A stretch of DNA of 64,000 bases. Source: Segatella baroniae DSM 16972 = JCM 13447. Lineage in GTDB: Bacteria > Bacteroidota > Bacteroidia > Bacteroidales > Bacteroidaceae. Below the pieces are notes generated by a model. It was given only the letters and a program-made list of their open reading frames with translations, was not told where the DNA came from and ran no database searches. A program made the position numbers and the translations under genes. The stretch is taken from NCBI RefSeq assembly GCF_000426585.1, contig NZ_AUFQ01000012.1, forward strand, positions 49,421-113,420. The letters run 5' to 3'. Positions within the stretch are counted from its first letter, which is position 1. Each line of letters begins with the position of its first letter. Positions 26,176-35,043 of this stretch are shown here, in pieces.

Positions 26176-27050
26176 CACTGATCGATGGTAAAGCTACGGC
26201 TGCTGCCATAAAGGCGCAGATAGCGGAAGAGGTGAAGGAGATTGTCGCCAACGGTGGAAAGCAACCTCATCTGGCGGCGATTCTGGTCGGCCACGATGGT
26301 GGCAGCGAGACATACGTGAAGAACAAGGTCCTCGCCTGCGAGCAGTGCGGCTTCAAGTCCACCTTGATTCGCTATGAAAGCGATGTCACCGAAGAGGAGT
26401 TGCTGGCCTGTGTCGACAAGCTGAACCGTGATGAGGATGTAGACGGCTTCATCGTGCAGCTGCCTTTGCCCACGCATATCGACGAACAGAAGGTCATCAT
26501 GGCGATCGACTACAAGAAAGACGTCGACGGTTTCCATCCCATCAACGTCGGTCGCATGTCGATCGGGCTTCCCTGTTTCATCAGCGCGACGCCACTCGGC
26601 ATTCTGACGCTGTTGAAACACTATGCCGTTCAGACTTCGGGAAAGAAGTGTGTGGTGCTCGGACGCAGCAATATCGTCGGCAAACCCATGGCGCAGCTGA
26701 TGATGCAGAAGCAATATGGCGATGCAACGGTGACCGTTTGCCACAGTCATTCAGCCCATTTGAAGGAGGAATGCCGCGAGGCCGACATCATCATTGCGGC
26801 CATAGGGCGACCCGGTTTCGTGACGGCCGACATGGTGAAGGAGGGCACCGTGGTTGTTGACGTTGGCACGACGAGAGTCGCCGACCCATCTCGAAAGAGC
26901 GGTTTCAGGCTCAGCGGCGACGTCGATTTCGAGGCAGTGGCGCCCAAGTGCAGCTACATAACGCCGGTTCCGGGCGGCGTCGGGCCGATGACGATATGTT
27001 CTTTGATGAAGAATACATTGTCGGCAGGCAAGAAAGAGTTTTATCAATGA
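26172..27050 (+). CDS. folD: Methylenetetrahydrofolate dehydrogenase/cyclohydrolase
   Basis: Bifunctional folate enzyme interconverting 5,10-methylene-, methenyl- and 10-formyl-THF with NADP. The 292 residues include the catalytic Tyr/Lys region [14 protein letters not shown], the signature [13 protein letters not shown], the Rossmann segment [15 protein letters not shown] and the end signature [20 protein letters not shown]. Its ATG overlaps the ffh stop (ATGA), so translation is coupled. Confidence 0.96.
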   Translation: MTLIDGKATAAAIKAQIAEEVKEIVANGGKQPHLAAILVGHDGGSETYVKNKVLACEQCGFKSTLIRYESDVTEEELLACVDKLNRDEDVDGFIVQLPLPTHIDEQKVIMAIDYKKDVDGFHPINVGRMSIGLPCFISATPLGILTLLKHYAVQTSGKKCVVLGRSNIVGKPMAQLMMQKQYGDATVTVCHSHSAHLKEECREADIIIAAIGRPGFVTADMVKEGTVVVDVGTTRVADPSRKSGFRLSGDVDFEAVAPKCSYITPVPGGVGPMTICSLMKNTLSAGKKEFYQ

Positions 27051-27203
27051 GGCTGCCGCCTGTTGGAAGCAAAGCGTTGGCGGACGTGAAGGAACGGTCT
27101 TGCAGGCGTCTGCGGTTCCAACGAGTGGGAAGTCCATCGGAAAAAAGCAATCAATAGACGATAATGACAATAACTTGATTTTTTTATAACTCTCTAATTT
27201 TGG

Positions 27204-27234
27204 AACAGGCTCGCAGTGATGCGGGCCTGTTTTG
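27204..27234 (+). terminator. Intrinsic terminator downstream of folD
   Basis: AACAGGCTCGCA (27204-27215) pairs with TGCGGGCCTGTT (27220-27231) with one G-T apposition, followed by TTTG. It ends 17 bases before repeat array C. Confidence 0.8.
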
Positions 27235-27250
27235 TATGCCTCTGCCGCCC

Positions 27251-27382
27251 CAAAGCGGTGCCTTGGCTTTGCGAAAGCAGTGCTTTGACTTTGCAAAAGC
27301 AGCCCTTTCAGGATTCGAAAGCAGTGCTTTGACTTTGCGAAAGCAGCCCTTTCAGGAGCTGAAAGCGGTGCCCTTGCAAAGC
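27251..27382 (+). repeat. 22-bp tandem repeat array, locus C (most regular copy)
   Basis: Six units of exactly 22 bases start at 27251, 27273, 27295, 27317, 27339 and 27361. Units 2 and 4 are identical (GAAAGCAGTGCTTTGACTTT...). Units 3 and 5 share AAAGCAGCCCTTTCAGGA, so the array also has a 44-bp super-period. A further diverged unit may follow. It lies in the 637-base gap between folD and the OmpA gene, which shows no other gene. Confidence 0.9.
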
Positions 27383-27687
27383 GAGAGAGGCCCTTCCGTC
27401 CGGTGTTTCGGGGCACATGGGCGTGGGAGAGGCTGTGGATTGCAAGTTTTGTGCGGGCCAACGCCGGCTGGAAGTTAAGCTTTTTTGTCACCCAAAGTAT
27501 TATTTAACAAGTTTTCTGTAAGAAAATTTTGGAGTTACCAAGATTTTTTAATTCCTTTGCAGCAATTTTGTACAGGGGTCATCACTTGTCTGCGCGATGA
27601 TTTTGACCGTACTTCTGAGCAACAGTTATATGTAATTCAAATTATTTTAGGATATTTTTAGTGTTTAATTAAAGTATTAGAGAGACA

Positions 27688-28764
27688 ATGAAAAAGTTGA
27701 TTTTATTTCTCGCAGCAGCAGCCATGACCTATTCGGCTTCTGCTCAGACAGTGACAGAAAGCAAGACATTGGACAATGTTTATTTTGGAGTTAACGGCGG
27801 TTTTGCCACGAAGGCAACCGGTCACGCATGGACGAAGGGCTTGAACCCCAACTTCGGCGTGCGTCTGGGCCGCAATCTCACTCCTGTGTTCGGCCTGGCT
27901 GTGGAGAGCAATGCCTATTTCTCCAACAAACCCTGGAAGTCCACCGGCACGGCGGTTCGCTTCTTGAACACCAGTCTGCTGGGTACGGTGAATCTTTCCA
28001 ATTGGTTTGGTGGCTACAAGGGTGAGCCCAGAGCTTTCGAAGTGAGCGCCGTTGCCGGTCTCGGATGGGGCCACTTGTTCGGCAACACCAAAGAGTTCAA
28101 GGCCGCAAAGCACACCAACAACCTCACTTCCAAGCTTGCGCTTGACTTCGCTTTCAACCTCGGTGCCAAGAAGGCATGGCAGTTCTACCTCGAACCGGCC
28201 ATCGTCTATGGCCTGAACGACGCCGTAGCCAATCCTTATTCTCTGGCCGGCGGCAACGTAAAGTATAATGTAAACCACGGCTTCGTTCAGCTGAACGCCG
28301 GTATCGTCTACAAGTTCAAGAACTCGAACGGCACCCACAACTTCACGATTGCCCAGCTTCGCGACCAGTCGGAGATTGACGCGTTGAACGAACAGATCAA
28401 CAGTTTGCGCAACGAACTGGCCCAGAAGCCGAAGGAAGTGGTGAAGACGGTTGTCAAGGAAGCCCCCGCACCCCAGGTGGTAAAGGTTGAGAACCTCGTG
28501 TTCGTGACCTTCGCTCAGGGCAAGTCGGCCCTCACGAAGGAGGCAAAGGCCGCTTTGGATGAAGTGAAAGCCGGCAAGCACGTTCAGATTGTAGGTACCG
28601 CTTCGCCCGAAGGATCGAAGGAAATCAACGACAAACTCTCACAGGCTCGCGCCGATGTAGTGGCCAAGTACCTGCAAGACAAGGGTGTTGTCGTTGACGA
28701 AGCTACGGGAAAGGGTGTTCAGGGCAACACTTCCAACCGCTTGGCAGTCGTTTACGTGAAGTGA
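27688..28764 (+). CDS. OmpA-family outer-membrane protein
   Basis: 358 residues: signal peptide (LILFLAAAAMTYSASAQ), an N-terminal 8-stranded barrel (VYFGVNGGFATKATG ... FVQLNAGIVYKFKNSNG), a short coiled coil (residues ~230-250), and a C-terminal OmpA peptidoglycan-binding domain (VFVTFAQGKSALTKEAKAAL, VQIVGTASPEGSKEIN, LSQARADVVAKYLQDKGV, NRLAVVYVK). It resembles the major OmpA porins of Prevotella and Porphyromonas. Monocistronic with a strong terminator; no clear TAnnTTTG is seen upstream. Confidence 0.92.
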   Translation: MKKLILFLAAAAMTYSASAQTVTESKTLDNVYFGVNGGFATKATGHAWTKGLNPNFGVRLGRNLTPVFGLAVESNAYFSNKPWKSTGTAVRFLNTSLLGTVNLSNWFGGYKGEPRAFEVSAVAGLGWGHLFGNTKEFKAAKHTNNLTSKLALDFAFNLGAKKAWQFYLEPAIVYGLNDAVANPYSLAGGNVKYNVNHGFVQLNAGIVYKFKNSNGTHNFTIAQLRDQSEIDALNEQINSLRNELAQKPKEVVKTVVKEAPAPQVVKVENLVFVTFAQGKSALTKEAKAALDEVKAGKHVQIVGTASPEGSKEINDKLSQARADVVAKYLQDKGVVVDEATGKGVQGNTSNRLAVVYVK

Positions 28765-28803
28765 TTCGACACGCTTTCGCGAATATAGTTTTATATTATA
28801 ATG

Positions 28804-28837
28804 AAAAATCCCAGCGCAAACCGCGCTGGGATTTTTT
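28804..28837. terminator. Bidirectional intrinsic terminator
   Basis: Perfect 14-bp inverted repeat AAAAATCCCAGCGC (28804-28817) and GCGCTGGGATTTTT (28823-28836), serving the convergent ompA and DASS genes. Confidence 0.92.
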
Positions 28838-28903
28838 GTTCATGTCTGCTTGACCGGACCTTCATGCAAGGCTCGACAGGCCTCGACCATCGATGGGGGC
28901 GTA

Positions 28904-30370
28904 TCAGAAAATGCCCAGCTTGCCGAAGACGATCAATACGCAGTAGCCGATGACCAGGCCGATGAGGCCTACCGTCACGCCCACCTTGGCCATGTCCTTC
29001 TGCTCGATGAGGCCGGTGGAGTAGGCGATGGCGTTCGGCGGTGTGGAGATGGGCAGCGACATGGCGCAGCTTGCGGCCACGGCAATGCCGATCAAGACGG
29101 TCGGTGTGCCGCCGATCATGTCGAGTTTGTCGCCCATGCCGACGCAGACGACGGTCAGGATAGGTATCAGCAGGGCCGCCGTGGCCGTGTTGGAGATGAA
29201 GTTGCTCAGCGCGAAGCAGACCAAACCGCTGATGACCAGGATGACGATGGGGTTGAAATCACCGAACGGAATGCTGTTCACGGCGTTGGCGGCAAGGCCC
29301 GTATGGTTCATGGCGTTGCCCAACGCAAAGCCGCCGGCGACCATCCAGATGACCGCCCAGTCGATGTCTTGCAGGTCCTTGGACGTGATGACGCCCGTGA
29401 AAGCGAAGACGGCGATCGGCAACATGGCCACCGTATTGGCGTTGATACCCAGCTTCTTGCCGAACACCCACAGGATGATGGTCAGAATAAAGGTTGCGGC
29501 AACGACGACAGTGCGCCAGTTGTGCGAGATGTTCCCTTCTATTTTAAGCTCTATTGTCTTCTGGCTGAACGGGAAGAACTTGAGCAACAGCCGCCACGCG
29601 ATGAGCAAAAGAACAATCACCAGCGGTGCCATGATCATCATCCACTGGCCGAAACTGATTCCCATGTTCATGCCGGCAGGGTCGTTGAGCACCTTGAATG
29701 CAAAGGCATTGGGCGGCGTTCCGATGGGTGTTCCCATGCCGCCGAGGTTGGCCCCTATGGGAATGGCCATCGTCAGGGCTATGCGTCCCTTGCCATTGGC
29801 CGGCAATGCCTTGAACACGGGCGTCAGGAAAGTCAGCATCATGGCTGCCGTGGCCGTGTTGGAGATGAACATCGAGAAGACACCCGTAATGAGCATGAAG
29901 CCCAGAAGCACGTTCTCGCTCTTCTTTCCGAAAGGAGCAATCAGTGTTTTGGCCATCATGACGTCGAGTCCGCTCTTCGTTGCGGCAATCGCCAGGATGA
30001 AACCACCGAGGAAAAGGATGATGGTGGGGTCGGCAAAGCACGACATGACACCTTGATAATCGAGCAGTTCGCCGTATTCCCCCTCTGTGCCTTGCAGGAA
30101 ATTGAATGCCGAATCGGACACACAGAAGAGGAGAACGAAGATGATGACGATGGAGGTGGCCCATGAGGGGATGGCTTCCGTCAACCAAAGGAGAACGGCC
30201 ATGACGAAGATGGCGATGACTCGTTGCTGGACTACGGTGAGCCCGTCTATCCCAAAGCAGGTGATGGGCAAGTTCCAGACAACCAATGTGATGAGCGCCG
30301 TGACGGCGAACATCAGTGCTTTGCGCCTGTTGAAGTCGCCGGAAAGCACTTTGTGAATTGTTTCTTGCAT
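28904..30370 (-). CDS. DASS family (SLC13-type) sodium:dicarboxylate/anion symporter
   Basis: 488-residue inner-membrane carrier with about 11-12 hydrophobic helices. The duplicated Ser-Asn-Thr motifs of the DASS family are present twice (FISNTATAAMMLTFL and NFISNTATAALLIPIL), with the paired loops ANLGGMGTPIGTPPNAF and SLPISTPPNAIAYSTG that bind sodium and carboxylate. The likely substrate is a C4-dicarboxylate or sulfate; this cannot be decided from sequence. It stands alone behind its own promoter. Confidence 0.9.
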   Translation of the reverse strand: MQETIHKVLSGDFNRRKALMFAVTALITLVVWNLPITCFGIDGLTVVQQRVIAIFVMAVLLWLTEAIPSWATSIVIIFVLLFCVSDSAFNFLQGTEGEYGELLDYQGVMSCFADPTIILFLGGFILAIAATKSGLDVMMAKTLIAPFGKKSENVLLGFMLITGVFSMFISNTATAAMMLTFLTPVFKALPANGKGRIALTMAIPIGANLGGMGTPIGTPPNAFAFKVLNDPAGMNMGISFGQWMMIMAPLVIVLLLIAWRLLLKFFPFSQKTIELKIEGNISHNWRTVVVAATFILTIILWVFGKKLGINANTVAMLPIAVFAFTGVITSKDLQDIDWAVIWMVAGGFALGNAMNHTGLAANAVNSIPFGDFNPIVILVISGLVCFALSNFISNTATAALLIPILTVVCVGMGDKLDMIGGTPTVLIGIAVAASCAMSLPISTPPNAIAYSTGLIEQKDMAKVGVTVGLIGLVIGYCVLIVFGKLGIF

Positions 30371-30462
30371 GTTTTTAGTTATTTAGAATGATGTTTTCAA
30401 TGGAATGCCGCATGGCTTCCGCAGGGAAAGCCGTTTCTTTCTAAATGGTATTTGGGGTGTGG

Positions 30463-30492
30463 CAAAGGTAGTATATTCCGATTTATATACAA
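30463..30492 (-). promoter_or_regulatory. Promoter for the DASS transporter gene
   Basis: On the minus strand TTG (30492-30490) and TACCTTTG (30470-30463) are spaced by 19 bases, 93 bases upstream of the start codon. Confidence 0.75.
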
Positions 30493-30533
30493 AAGAAAGA
30501 ATCATATATTTTTGTTAAAAAGCCGTGTTTTCA

Positions 30534-30564
30534 TTGGATTTCATGCGGGAATGTCGTAACTTCG
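30534..30564 (+). promoter_or_regulatory. Promoter for the riboswitch-btuB operon
   Basis: TTG at 30534-30536 and TAACTTCG at 30557-30564 (one mismatch to TAnnTTTG), spaced by 20 bases, immediately before the riboswitch. Confidence 0.6.
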
Positions 30565-30579
30565 CACGTGCGGTTGGTT

Positions 30580-30760
30580 CATATCGTTGATTAAAAGGGA
30601 AGCATGTGAGAGTCATGCACAGTCCCGCTGCTGTAAACGGCGTTGTCGGAGAGCCCGAAGTCACTGGGCATTTGCCTGGGAAGACGCTCCTCCCGGAGCC
30701 GTGGAGTCAGAAGACCTGCCAATTGTCGTCTTGTGTTTCAGGCCCCGAGGAGGGCCGGAA
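30580..30760 (+). ncRNA. Cobalamin riboswitch
   Basis: The conserved cobalamin aptamer features appear in order: AGGGAAGCATGTGAGAGTC near 30597, the CCGCTGCTGTAA segment (30624-30635), GAAGTCACTGGG (30657-30668), GGGAAGACGC (30678-30687), and the B12 box AGTCAGAAGACCTGCC (30705-30720). A GGCCC/GGGCC hairpin (30741-30756) follows just before the btuB start and could hide the ribosome site when B12 is bound. It would repress the whole btu operon when B12 is plentiful. Confidence 0.93.
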
Positions 30761-30774
30761 TATGTATTCTTTCT

Positions 30775-32736
30775 ATGTCATTACCAGCATTGTTCATTTG
30801 CGGAGCTTTGACTTTGCCCGTCGACACCGGCAAGATTCACCAGCTGAACGGCGTTGTCGTCGAGCGTCGTCGCGTTGCTGAAAGCGTGGTGAGCGGCAAT
30901 GTCGTGCAGTTGCTCGACCGTAAAAGCTTTCAGAGCTTGGGCATTGTCGACTTTGCAGACGCCATGCACCGCCTGCCCGGCGTCAACCTGAAGGACTATG
31001 GCGGCGCGGGAGGAATGAAGACGGTGAGCGTCAGGGGCTTCGGAGCGCAGCATACGGGCGTGGGTTATGACGGAATCATGCTCGGCGACGGCCAAAGCGG
31101 ACAGATAGACCTGTCGCGTTACTCGCTGACCAACCTGAAGGATATCTCGCTTTCGGTGGGCGATGGCAGTGACATCTTCGTCCCCGCACGCTACGGAAGC
31201 AGGGTCGCAGTCTTGAACATCAACACTTTGCAACAGCCGGAGGCCCATCGCACGACTGCGCTCAGGGCCGAACTCAAGGCCGGAAGCTTCGGCCACGTCA
31301 GCCCGTTTGTCGGTTGGCAACACCGCTTCACGCCTCATTTCACCCTTTCCGCAGCCTTCGACTACCTGCACGCGGACAACCGTTACCCCTACACCATCCG
31401 CAATGTCACTGAGACCGTGAGCGACCGACGCACCAACAGCCGCATGGACAGCGGCCATGGAGAAGTGAACTTCATGCTGAAAACCGACCGCCGGCAGTTG
31501 AACGGCAAGCTGTATTATTATGACAACGACCGTCTGCTGCCCGGTATCGTCAGGTATTACACCAATCTGAATCGTGAACGGCTTCACGAACGCAACGCTT
31601 TCGCCCAGTTCACCTACCAGTATGTCGCGGGCAAACAGTGGCGGTTGAAGTGGAACGCCAAGGCCGATTGGGCCGAAAGCGGTTATGTGGACGGCAATTA
31701 TCCCGACGGCATGAACGACGCCCGCTATTGGCAACGTGAGTACTATGCCAACATGTGCGTGCTGTGGCAGCCTTCGGATGGGCTGTCGACCGACTATTCC
31801 GTCGACTTCAGCCATGCCAGTCTCAACAGCAGCAGGAATCTTTACGGCTTGCCTTACCGCAATTCGTGGTTGCAGACGCTCGCTTTCCACTACAGACGGG
31901 GGCGGTTGTCGGCCGTCGGCCGCCTGATGCACTCGCTCCATCTCAATGGCAACAGGCGCACGGAGGCCTCCGCCGACATGCGGAGGCTGTCGCCTTCGTT
32001 TTCGTTGTCCTACAGGTTGCTGCCCGACGAACTGCTTTTCGTCCGCCTCTCCTATAAGAACATTTTCCGGGCGCCCAACTTCAATGAGAGCTACTATGCC
32101 CATTATGGCAGCAGAGAGCTCAAGCCGGAGTCGACAGACCAGCTCAATCTGGGGTTCACCTACGACAAAACGCTCCGTGGAAGCCATTTCACATGGACGC
32201 TGGACGGCTATCTCAACCACGTGACCGACAAAATCATCGCCATACCTTATAATATGTTCATCTGGCAGAACATCAACTTGGGCAAGGTGGAAATGCTGGG
32301 TCTGGACGCCACCGCACGTTGGGAATGCCGCCTGAGTGGTCGACATACGTTGACCATAGCCGCGAACTACAGCTATCTGCGGGCCGCAAACCGCACCAAC
32401 AGGCAGTCCGACTACTATGGTCGGCAGATAGCCTACACGCCGGAGCACTCCGGCAACGTGGCCATGGGATGGCGGAATCCGTGGCTCGACATCAGTCTGA
32501 ACGCCACGGGCGTGAGCCGCGCCTGGGCCACGAACAACCATTACGAGGGCACCGACATGAAAGCCTACACGGACGTGGGCGCCACGCTCCACCGCAGCTT
32601 CACCGTCGGCCGCCAACCCCTCTGCGCGCGGCTCGACCTGCAGAACCTTTTCAACACGCAATATGAGATTGTGGCCCACTATCCCATGCCCGGCCGGCGG
32701 CTCATGCTGACCCTTGCGTGGGAATGGAGCCGCTGA
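30775..32736 (+). CDS. btuB: TonB-dependent vitamin B12 receptor BtuB
   Basis: 653-residue outer-membrane receptor: plug domain (LGIVDFADAMHRLPGVNLKDYGG ... VSVRGFGAQHTGVGYDGIML) followed by a 22-strand barrel (RLSYKNIFRAPNFNESYYAHYG, LKPESTDQLNLGF) ending in LMLTLAWEWSR. Assignment to B12 rests on the riboswitch in front and btuG/btuF/btuC behind. The start at 30775 gives a short signal peptide (MSLPALFICGALTLP) with no basic residue, which is unusual; no better in-frame start exists downstream of the riboswitch. Confidence 0.9.
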   Translation: MSLPALFICGALTLPVDTGKIHQLNGVVVERRRVAESVVSGNVVQLLDRKSFQSLGIVDFADAMHRLPGVNLKDYGGAGGMKTVSVRGFGAQHTGVGYDGIMLGDGQSGQIDLSRYSLTNLKDISLSVGDGSDIFVPARYGSRVAVLNINTLQQPEAHRTTALRAELKAGSFGHVSPFVGWQHRFTPHFTLSAAFDYLHADNRYPYTIRNVTETVSDRRTNSRMDSGHGEVNFMLKTDRRQLNGKLYYYDNDRLLPGIVRYYTNLNRERLHERNAFAQFTYQYVAGKQWRLKWNAKADWAESGYVDGNYPDGMNDARYWQREYYANMCVLWQPSDGLSTDYSVDFSHASLNSSRNLYGLPYRNSWLQTLAFHYRRGRLSAVGRLMHSLHLNGNRRTEASADMRRLSPSFSLSYRLLPDELLFVRLSYKNIFRAPNFNESYYAHYGSRELKPESTDQLNLGFTYDKTLRGSHFTWTLDGYLNHVTDKIIAIPYNMFIWQNINLGKVEMLGLDATARWECRLSGRHTLTIAANYSYLRAANRTNRQSDYYGRQIAYTPEHSGNVAMGWRNPWLDISLNATGVSRAWATNNHYEGTDMKAYTDVGATLHRSFTVGRQPLCARLDLQNLFNTQYEIVAHYPMPGRRLMLTLAWEWSR

Positions 32737-32774
32737 ACGGAATATTCATAACCCATCAAATAATAAAAACAACA

Positions 32775-33893
32775 ATGAAAAAATTATTCTTTAGATTGAC
32801 AATGTTGGTGGCCGCAACGGCCTTCTTCACCGCTTGTGACAAGGACGACAAGCCCGTTGCGGGCATACAGGTCTACAGCGAAGGCGCTTTTGTCGTGAAT
32901 GCCGGTAATATATTCAGTCATATCGACGGCTCGCTGACCGCCATCGACTACAAGACCAACAAGGCCACGCAGCAGGTTTTCAAGACTGCCAACGGCGTGA
33001 GCCTGGGCAATACGCCCAACGACGGACTCGTCTATGGCGGCAAGATCTATATCGCCGTTGACAAAGAGAATACGGTGGAGGTGCTCGACAAGACTACTTT
33101 CAAGCGTATCAAGCAGATCAAGACGACCGAACTGCTCGGAGCGGCCGAGGGAAAGTCGCCCCGTCACGTCGTGGCCGACAACGGCAGGGTGTATGTCAGC
33201 ACCTTTGGTGGCTACGTTGCGGCCATCGACACCATCTCCTTCAAGCTTGCCGCCAAGTACAAGGTGGGCAATTATCCCGAGGGCATGCTGGTCGTAGGCA
33301 ACAATCTGTTCGTTGCCAACTCCAATTACGCGAAGGGCGGTGGCAATATCTCCATCATAGACTTCACCAACGGCACCGTCATCACCAAGGATGTGAAGGG
33401 TCTCAACAATCCCCAGAGCTTCTACTACGGCAACGACCGCCAGCTCTACGTGCTCGACTGGGCCACATACGACGCCAATTATAAGCCGTTGACAGAAAGC
33501 AATCTGCGTCGTTTGAAGGACGGTTTATCCACTTCTGAGAAGGTGGCCGATGCTAACTACGTAGCTGTGCTCAAAGGAATCTTCGTGATTGTCAATGCGC
33601 CCTATGGTCAGCAAGCGTCTTATACCATTTTTTCTCCGGCCGAAAATGCGAAGAAAGACTGGGCGTTGACCGACAAAGTGGAGTTTCCCTGCGGCGTAAA
33701 GATAGACCCGGTGCGCGGCGATGTCTTCGTCATGTCCAATCCCAAGAGCAAGGACGGCAACTTCGCAGACTACAATGCGGATGGTTATGTGTACCAATAC
33801 AACACTTCCGGCACCAAGCTGGCTGAATACAAGACGGGCGTGGGGCCGACAGCCATCTTCTTCAATGCCGGTTTCCGTGTGGTGACGGAGTAG
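32775..33893 (+). CDS. btuG: BtuG-like surface beta-propeller lipoprotein
   Basis: 372-residue lipoprotein: signal with lipobox FTAC, then a YncE-like seven-bladed beta-propeller (NDGLVYGGKIYIAVDKENTVEVLDK; RHVVADNGRVYVSTFGGYVAAIDT; GNYPEGMLVVGNNLFVANSNYAKGGGNISIID). Next to BtuB in Bacteroides, such a propeller (BtuG) captures B12 with very high affinity at the cell surface and hands it to BtuB. Position and fold match that role. The ATG at 32775 is chosen because the longer frame overlaps the btuB end. Confidence 0.85.
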   Translation: MKKLFFRLTMLVAATAFFTACDKDDKPVAGIQVYSEGAFVVNAGNIFSHIDGSLTAIDYKTNKATQQVFKTANGVSLGNTPNDGLVYGGKIYIAVDKENTVEVLDKTTFKRIKQIKTTELLGAAEGKSPRHVVADNGRVYVSTFGGYVAAIDTISFKLAAKYKVGNYPEGMLVVGNNLFVANSNYAKGGGNISIIDFTNGTVITKDVKGLNNPQSFYYGNDRQLYVLDWATYDANYKPLTESNLRRLKDGLSTSEKVADANYVAVLKGIFVIVNAPYGQQASYTIFSPAENAKKDWALTDKVEFPCGVKIDPVRGDVFVMSNPKSKDGNFADYNADGYVYQYNTSGTKLAEYKTGVGPTAIFFNAGFRVVTE

Positions 33894-33912
33894 TTCCGAA
33901 AGGAAATCATGT

Positions 33913-35043
33913 ATGCGAAAAGTCTGTCTTGCGCTTCTTTTCCCCGCTTTATGCCTTCTCGCCTCGTGCAACGGCGGCCGCAATGGCGCCGTTGCGGGGG
34001 CGGGAGACACGTTGCGGCTGCGCTTTGCCCGCCTCCTCACCATCGTCAAACATCCTCGCTGTTCGCTCGTGACGCTTGCCGACCCTTGGCATGAGGGCAA
34101 GACACTGCACACCTATGTGCTCGTTTCTCGGCAGGATTCGGCCTCGGCAGGCCCCTTGCCCGAGGGCACGGTGGTCTATACGCCCGTCAGACGCAGCGTG
34201 GTCTTCACCACGGTGCACTGCGGTCTGCTCTACGACCTGCACGCCGAGGACGCCATCAGCGGCGTATGCGACCTGAAATACATTCAGATACCCGACCTGC
34301 AGCGGCGTGCCGCCGAGGGCAGCGTGGCCGATTGTGGCAGCAGCATGGGCGCCGACATCGAACGGCTGGTGGCTGTCAGGCCCCAGGCTGTGGTCGTTTC
34401 GCCCTACGAGAACTACGGGGGCTACGACAAACTGCACGATATGGGCATTCCCATCGTCGAGGCGGCCGACTACATGGAGGCCACGCCGCTGGGCCGTGCC
34501 GAGTGGATGGTCTTCTACGGCATGCTCTATGGCAGGGAGGAAGAGGCGCGGAAGCTGTTCGCCGACGTGAGCCGCAACTATCAGGAACTGTGCGGCAAGG
34601 CTCGAAAGACCCGCCGTCGGCCCACGGTCATCACCGAGCGGCGGACGGGCGGCGTGTGGTATGTGCCCGGCGGACGCAGTTTCATGGCTCGATTCATCCA
34701 TGACGCGGGTGGGCGATACGCTTTTTCTGCCGACCGGAGCATGGGTTCCCTGAGCTTGTCGTTCGAGCAGGTGCTCGACGGCGCGGGCCAGTCCGACGTG
34801 TGGCTCTATAAGTATGGCGACCATCCGGCCACCTTGGCCGAGCTGCGGGCCGAGTATGCCGGCTACACGGCCATGAAAGCGTTCCGCACGGGGCGGGTTT
34901 ATGGCGCCGACACCAATAGGAATCATTATTTTGAAGAGGCTTCGTTTCATCCCGACAGGGTGCTGAGCGACATGGTCGCGATATTCCATCCCGAGTTGAA
35001 ACAGGGGCCGTTACGTTATTATCATCCATTACGTGCGCAATAA
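33913..35043 (+). CDS. btuF: Cobalamin ABC transporter substrate-binding protein
   Basis: 376-residue BtuF/FepB-type binding lipoprotein (lipobox LLASC, Cys19). The two lobes are visible: VVFTTVHCGLLYDLHAEDAISGVCDLKYIQIPDL and RPQAVVVSPYENYGGYDKLHDMGIPIVEAADYMEATPLGRAEW, then VWYVPGGRSFMARFIHDAGG and the C-terminal RVLSDMVAIFHPEL. It receives B12 in the periplasm for the BtuC permease, whose gene overlaps its end by 11 bases. Confidence 0.88.
   Translation: MRKVCLALLFPALCLLASCNGGRNGAVAGAGDTLRLRFARLLTIVKHPRCSLVTLADPWHEGKTLHTYVLVSRQDSASAGPLPEGTVVYTPVRRSVVFTTVHCGLLYDLHAEDAISGVCDLKYIQIPDLQRRAAEGSVADCGSSMGADIERLVAVRPQAVVVSPYENYGGYDKLHDMGIPIVEAADYMEATPLGRAEWMVFYGMLYGREEEARKLFADVSRNYQELCGKARKTRRRPTVITERRTGGVWYVPGGRSFMARFIHDAGGRYAFSADRSMGSLSLSFEQVLDGAGQSDVWLYKYGDHPATLAELRAEYAGYTAMKAFRTGRVYGADTNRNHYFEEASFHPDRVLSDMVAIFHPELKQGPLRYYHPLRAQ

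Noticed and set aside
27195..27234. Promoter-like TAATTTTG directly before the folD terminator, as a tiny RNA gene
   Set aside because: The -33 spacing (17) is wrong and the transcript would be only about 25-30 bases; the hairpin is better explained as the folD terminator.
27251..27382. CRISPR array
   Set aside because: Units are contiguous 22-mers with no unique spacers of constant length and no cas genes in the window.
28850..30166. Long plus-strand reading frame opposite the DASS transporter
   Set aside because: Its Asp/His/Gln-rich translation is the antisense of a membrane protein, with no start signal or domain; the minus-strand frame shows all DASS motifs.
30781..32679. 632-codon minus-strand reading frame opposite btuB
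   Set aside because: Antisense shadow of a GC-rich gene; the plus strand carries a clear TonB receptor behind a riboswitch.
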